Assembly (NCBI RefSeq): GCF_011751745.2
Contig: NZ_CP061170.1
Location: forward strand, 1,116,001-1,180,000
Source of the DNA: Paramicrobacterium fandaimingii
Lineage (GTDB): Bacteria; Actinomycetota; Actinomycetes; Actinomycetales; Microbacteriaceae
Length of the DNA stretch: 64,000 nucleotides
Reading direction: 5' to 3'
The notes beneath the pieces were generated by a model. The model was given only the letters and a program-made list of their open reading frames with translations, was not told where the DNA came from and ran no database searches. Positions 62,018-64,000 of this stretch are shown in pieces. Within the stretch, counting starts at the first letter, position 1. Each line of letters begins with the position of its first letter. Position numbers and translations under genes: made by a program.

Positions 62018-62853
62018 CCGGCGTGACGCTGCTCGGCCCGGCCGAGATTCGCGACCTCGCGCAGCTTCTCGGCGTGCAGCCGACGAAGAAGCTGGGCCAG
62101 AACTTCGTCGTCGATGCAAACACGGTGCGCAAGATCGTGGCGACGGCCCGCGTGCAGTCGGGAGACCACGTCATCGAGGTGGGGCCTGGGCTCGGCTCGC
62201 TCACACTGGGCTTGCTGGAGGCGGGAGCTCGTGTTCTGGCAATCGAGATCGATAAGCGCCTTGCCGAGCAGCTGCCCCACACGATCGACCAGATGGCGCC
62301 CGGAACCGAGCTCACGGTGCTCGCCGAAGACGCCATGCGCGTCACCGATCTTCCGGGCGAGCCGTCGCGACTCGTTGCGAACCTGCCGTACAACATCTCG
62401 GTTCCCGTTCTTCTGCACCTCATGCAGACGGTGCCGAGCCTCGCCGCCGGCGTGGTGATGGTGCAAGCCGAAGTCGGCTATCGCCTTGCCGCCGACCCCG
62501 GGTCGAAGGTGTACGGCAGCCCGAGCGTCAAGGCAACGTGGTACGGCACGTGGCGCACAGCAGGAACCGTGAGCAGGCAGGTGTTCTGGCCCGTTCCAAA
62601 TGTCGACAGCGTGCTCGTGGCGTTCGCGCGGCACGAGGAGCCCTTCGGAACAGAGGCGGAACGCGAGAAGACATTCAGGCTTGTGGATGCTGCTTTCATG
62701 CAGCGTCGCAAGATGCTGCGGCAGTCGCTGGGCTCCGTTCTCGGCGATTCGGCGACAGCATCCGCTGTTCTCGAACGTGCGGGAGTCGACCCGACGAGTC
62801 GCGGCGAGACGCTCACCGTGCACGACTTTCTGCGCGTCGCTCGCGTGGTGTAG
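62014..62853 (+). CDS. rsmA: 16S rRNA dimethyladenosine transferase RsmA (KsgA)
   Basis: SAM-dependent enzyme of 279 residues that dimethylates two adjacent adenines near the 3' end of 16S rRNA. It shows KKLGQNFVVDANTVRKIV, the SAM motif EVGPGLGSLTLGLLEAG, the acidic EIDKRL, and the catalytic NLPYNISVPVLLHL. The C-terminal RRKMLRQSLG and TSRGETLTVHDFLRVA are typical. Translation is coupled to tatD by the ATGA overlap. A palindromic repeat begins about 20 bases after the stop. Confidence 0.97.
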   Translation: MTGVTLLGPAEIRDLAQLLGVQPTKKLGQNFVVDANTVRKIVATARVQSGDHVIEVGPGLGSLTLGLLEAGARVLAIEIDKRLAEQLPHTIDQMAPGTELTVLAEDAMRVTDLPGEPSRLVANLPYNISVPVLLHLMQTVPSLAAGVVMVQAEVGYRLAADPGSKVYGSPSVKATWYGTWRTAGTVSRQVFWPVPNVDSVLVAFARHEEPFGTEAEREKTFRLVDAAFMQRRKMLRQSLGSVLGDSATASAVLERAGVDPTSRGETLTVHDFLRVARVV

Positions 62854-63093
62854 CACGTGAGTCTGGTCCATCCATTCGGAGATCACGGCCCGAAACCGGC
62901 GTGTCCAGCCTGACACGCCGGCTTCGCACGCGGATCTCCGAATACGTGCACGTTCATTCGCTAACGGAACCCCCACAGAGACGGATGCTGGCACATGGGT
63001 GCTGGGTCGGGGACCACGGGCCATACCGATGCTGAGCAGACAGACGTCGCACCGATGCTGGACGACCGAGCCGCCTCCGGGCACACTGGATGC
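62854..63093. other. Intergenic region holding palindromic repeat copy C
   Basis: About 240 bases between rsmA and the DUF4287-like gene. Apart from the repeat (62874-62943) I see no gene; an in-frame leader from 62995 to the next gene's ATG lacks conserved character and is not called. Confidence 0.5.
62874..62943. repeat. Long palindromic repeat, copy C (core reversed)
   Basis: Outer arms ATTCGGAGATC (62874-62884) and GATCTCCGAAT (62933-62943) are perfect. The inner stem CCGGCGTGTC (62896-62905) pairs with GACACGCCGG (62912-62921) around a 6-base loop. The termini match copies A and B, but the core arms are swapped: GGCGTGTC is on the left here and on the right in A and B. A GTGCACG flank follows. 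Confidence 0.7.
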
Positions 63094-63639
63094 ATGTCGA
63101 AGCCCACCGCAACGCACAGCGACTCCGTTGGAACCGAGGCGCTCGAACGCGCGACAGGGCGGTCGCGCGACGCGTGGAACGCCCTGCTCGCCGAGGCGGG
63201 CGCCCAGAAGTGGGATCACCCGACGACGGCCGCGTGGCTTGTGGACGAGCACGGTGTCGATGGCTGGTGGGCACAGGGCATCACCGTGGGATTCGAACAG
63301 CACATCGGCCGCCGCCAGCCAGGGCAGCGCGCTGACGGCAGCTTCGAGGCGAGCGTCAGCCGCACACTCGCGGCGCCGCGTGACGCCGCTTTGGCCGCGA
63401 TCGTCGGCGCGGTGACCGCTGCGGCAGGCTGCGATCCGGCATCCGTCAACTCGTCTGCGAAGAATGCGAGCGCACGCTGGAAGCTCGACGATGGCCGCAC
63501 GGTCGTCGCCGGCGTTTACCCGACGGGGGAGAAGACTCGAGTAGCGCTGACGATGCCGAAGCTGGGCTCTGCTGAAGAGCTTTCTGAGGCGAAGACTCTG
63601 CTGACGAGCTGGCTGCCGAGCGCCAGTGACATCGCCTGA
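63094..63639 (+). CDS. DUF4287-like protein
   Basis: Protein of 181 residues in two parts. The N-terminal ATGRSRDAWNALLAEAGAQKWDHPTTAAWLVDEHGVDGWWAQGITVGFEQ matches the DUF4287-type helical module. The C-terminal half, with ASVSRTLAAPRDAALAAIVG and KNASARWKLDDGRTVVAGVYPTGEKTRVALTMPKL, looks like a SRPBCC-type fold. No function is established. The ATG at 63094 begins MSKPTATHSDS; earlier in-frame codons lie near the palindromic repeat. It separates rsmA from ispE, an insertion seen in various actinobacteria. Confidence 0.8.
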   Translation: MSKPTATHSDSVGTEALERATGRSRDAWNALLAEAGAQKWDHPTTAAWLVDEHGVDGWWAQGITVGFEQHIGRRQPGQRADGSFEASVSRTLAAPRDAALAAIVGAVTAAAGCDPASVNSSAKNASARWKLDDGRTVVAGVYPTGEKTRVALTMPKLGSAEELSEAKTLLTSWLPSASDIA

Positions 63640-63701
63640 CCGGAGCGTCACGCGCGCCGTCTGAAATATGCGCGTCACGTTGCCTCCACTAGGTTGGAAG
63701 C

Positions 63702-64000
63702 ATGAGCGATCTGCACGACGTCCCCCACGTTCACGTGCGCGCCCCCGGCAAGATCAACGTGTACATGAACGTCGGTCGGCGCACGGACGACGGCTATCAC
63801 GACGTCGCGACGGCCTACCAGGCTGTCTCGCTCTTCGAAGACGTTCGCGCCTTCCCCTCCGACAGCTTCTCCGTTGCCTTCAACGGCCCCATCGACACGC
63901 GTGAACTGCCCGTCGATCGCACAAATCTGGCGATCAAGGCGGCCCGGATGCTGGCGAAGAAAACCGGCTACGACAGCGGCGTGCACTTGCAGATCGAGAA
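63702..64000 (+). CDS. ispE: 4-diphosphocytidyl-2-C-methylerythritol kinase (partial)
   Basis: N-terminal part of a GHMP kinase of the MEP isoprenoid pathway, cut by the window end after about 99 residues. It shows [34 protein letters not shown], the highly conserved opening of IspE, and [14 protein letters not shown]. The ATG at 63702 follows GGTTGGAAGC. The ATP-binding glycine loop lies beyond the end of the window. Order after rsmA is the usual actinobacterial one. Confidence 0.93.
   Translation, partial: MSDLHDVPHVHVRAPGKINVYMNVGRRTDDGYHDVATAYQAVSLFEDVRAFPSDSFSVAFNGPIDTRELPVDRTNLAIKAARMLAKKTGYDSGVHLQIE

Overview
The window is high-GC DNA from an actinobacterium, most likely of the family Microbacteriaceae. 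Three things point there: the strong GC bias at third codon positions, the frequent GCATCC/GGATGC hexamer in coding sequence, and a housekeeping block in typical actinobacterial order (a PMT-type mannosyltransferase divergent from rsmI, then metG, tatD, rsmA and ispE). A DUF222/13E12-type HNH gene and several TTG and GTG starts fit the same group. No rRNA, tRNA, CRISPR array, phage or complete insertion sequence was seen.

Bases 1 to about 12,330 hold a cell-surface glycopolymer locus. On the minus strand are two TarS-like GT2 glycosyltransferases, a GlfT2-like galactofuranosyltransferase, an IspD/TarI-type cytidylyltransferase and an NAD-dependent epimerase. Divergent from these is a TagG/TagH (Wzm/Wzt) ABC exporter, followed by two tandem, overlapping O-antigen-ligase-type membrane proteins. 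The left 8 kb is visibly AT-richer than the rest, which suggests acquisition by transfer. Together the genes look able to activate a polyol or sugar as a CDP derivative, build and decorate a galactofuranose-containing chain, export it and attach it to the cell surface.

From 12.6 to 33.2 kb come ordinary metabolic and accessory genes: acyl-CoA dehydrogenase, mannose-6-phosphate isomerase, a MazEF module, RNase H, an aldo/keto reductase, a DUF1684 protein, an FMN reductase, the DUF222-HNH gene, a hydrolase-TetR pair, a three-gene operon of two membrane proteins and an esterase, a DUF255 protein, L-serine dehydratase, a fructosamine-kinase-like protein, a short-chain dehydrogenase, a TauE-like permease and a DASS carboxylate transporter.

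From 33.2 to 53 kb lie a VapBC module, a DrrAB-type ABC exporter, a Na+/H+ antiporter, a giant SARP-STAND-TPR regulator divergent from a methyltransferase, a MarR/MMPL efflux pair, a tyrosine phosphatase, one intact and one decayed CPBP protease gene, a CoA-binding protein with the sulfhydrylase metY, a SRPBCC/ArsR pair, a CynX-like transporter, an APH-like kinase and a YeiH-type permease. From 53 kb to the end is the housekeeping block, broken by a few accessory genes and cut off inside ispE.

The strongest non-coding signals are these. A family of three long intergenic palindromes shares terminal and core sequence. A perfect 17-bp-stem hairpin precedes the CynX-like gene. Clear palindromic operators lie in front of mazEF, vapBC, the marR/MMPL pair and the SRPBCC/arsR pair. 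DnaA-box-like motifs sit upstream of the HNH gene. A 17-bp direct repeat brackets one glycosyltransferase gene. I did not find a system that I can confidently call new. The best candidates for novelty are the hybrid glycopolymer cassette and the palindrome family.
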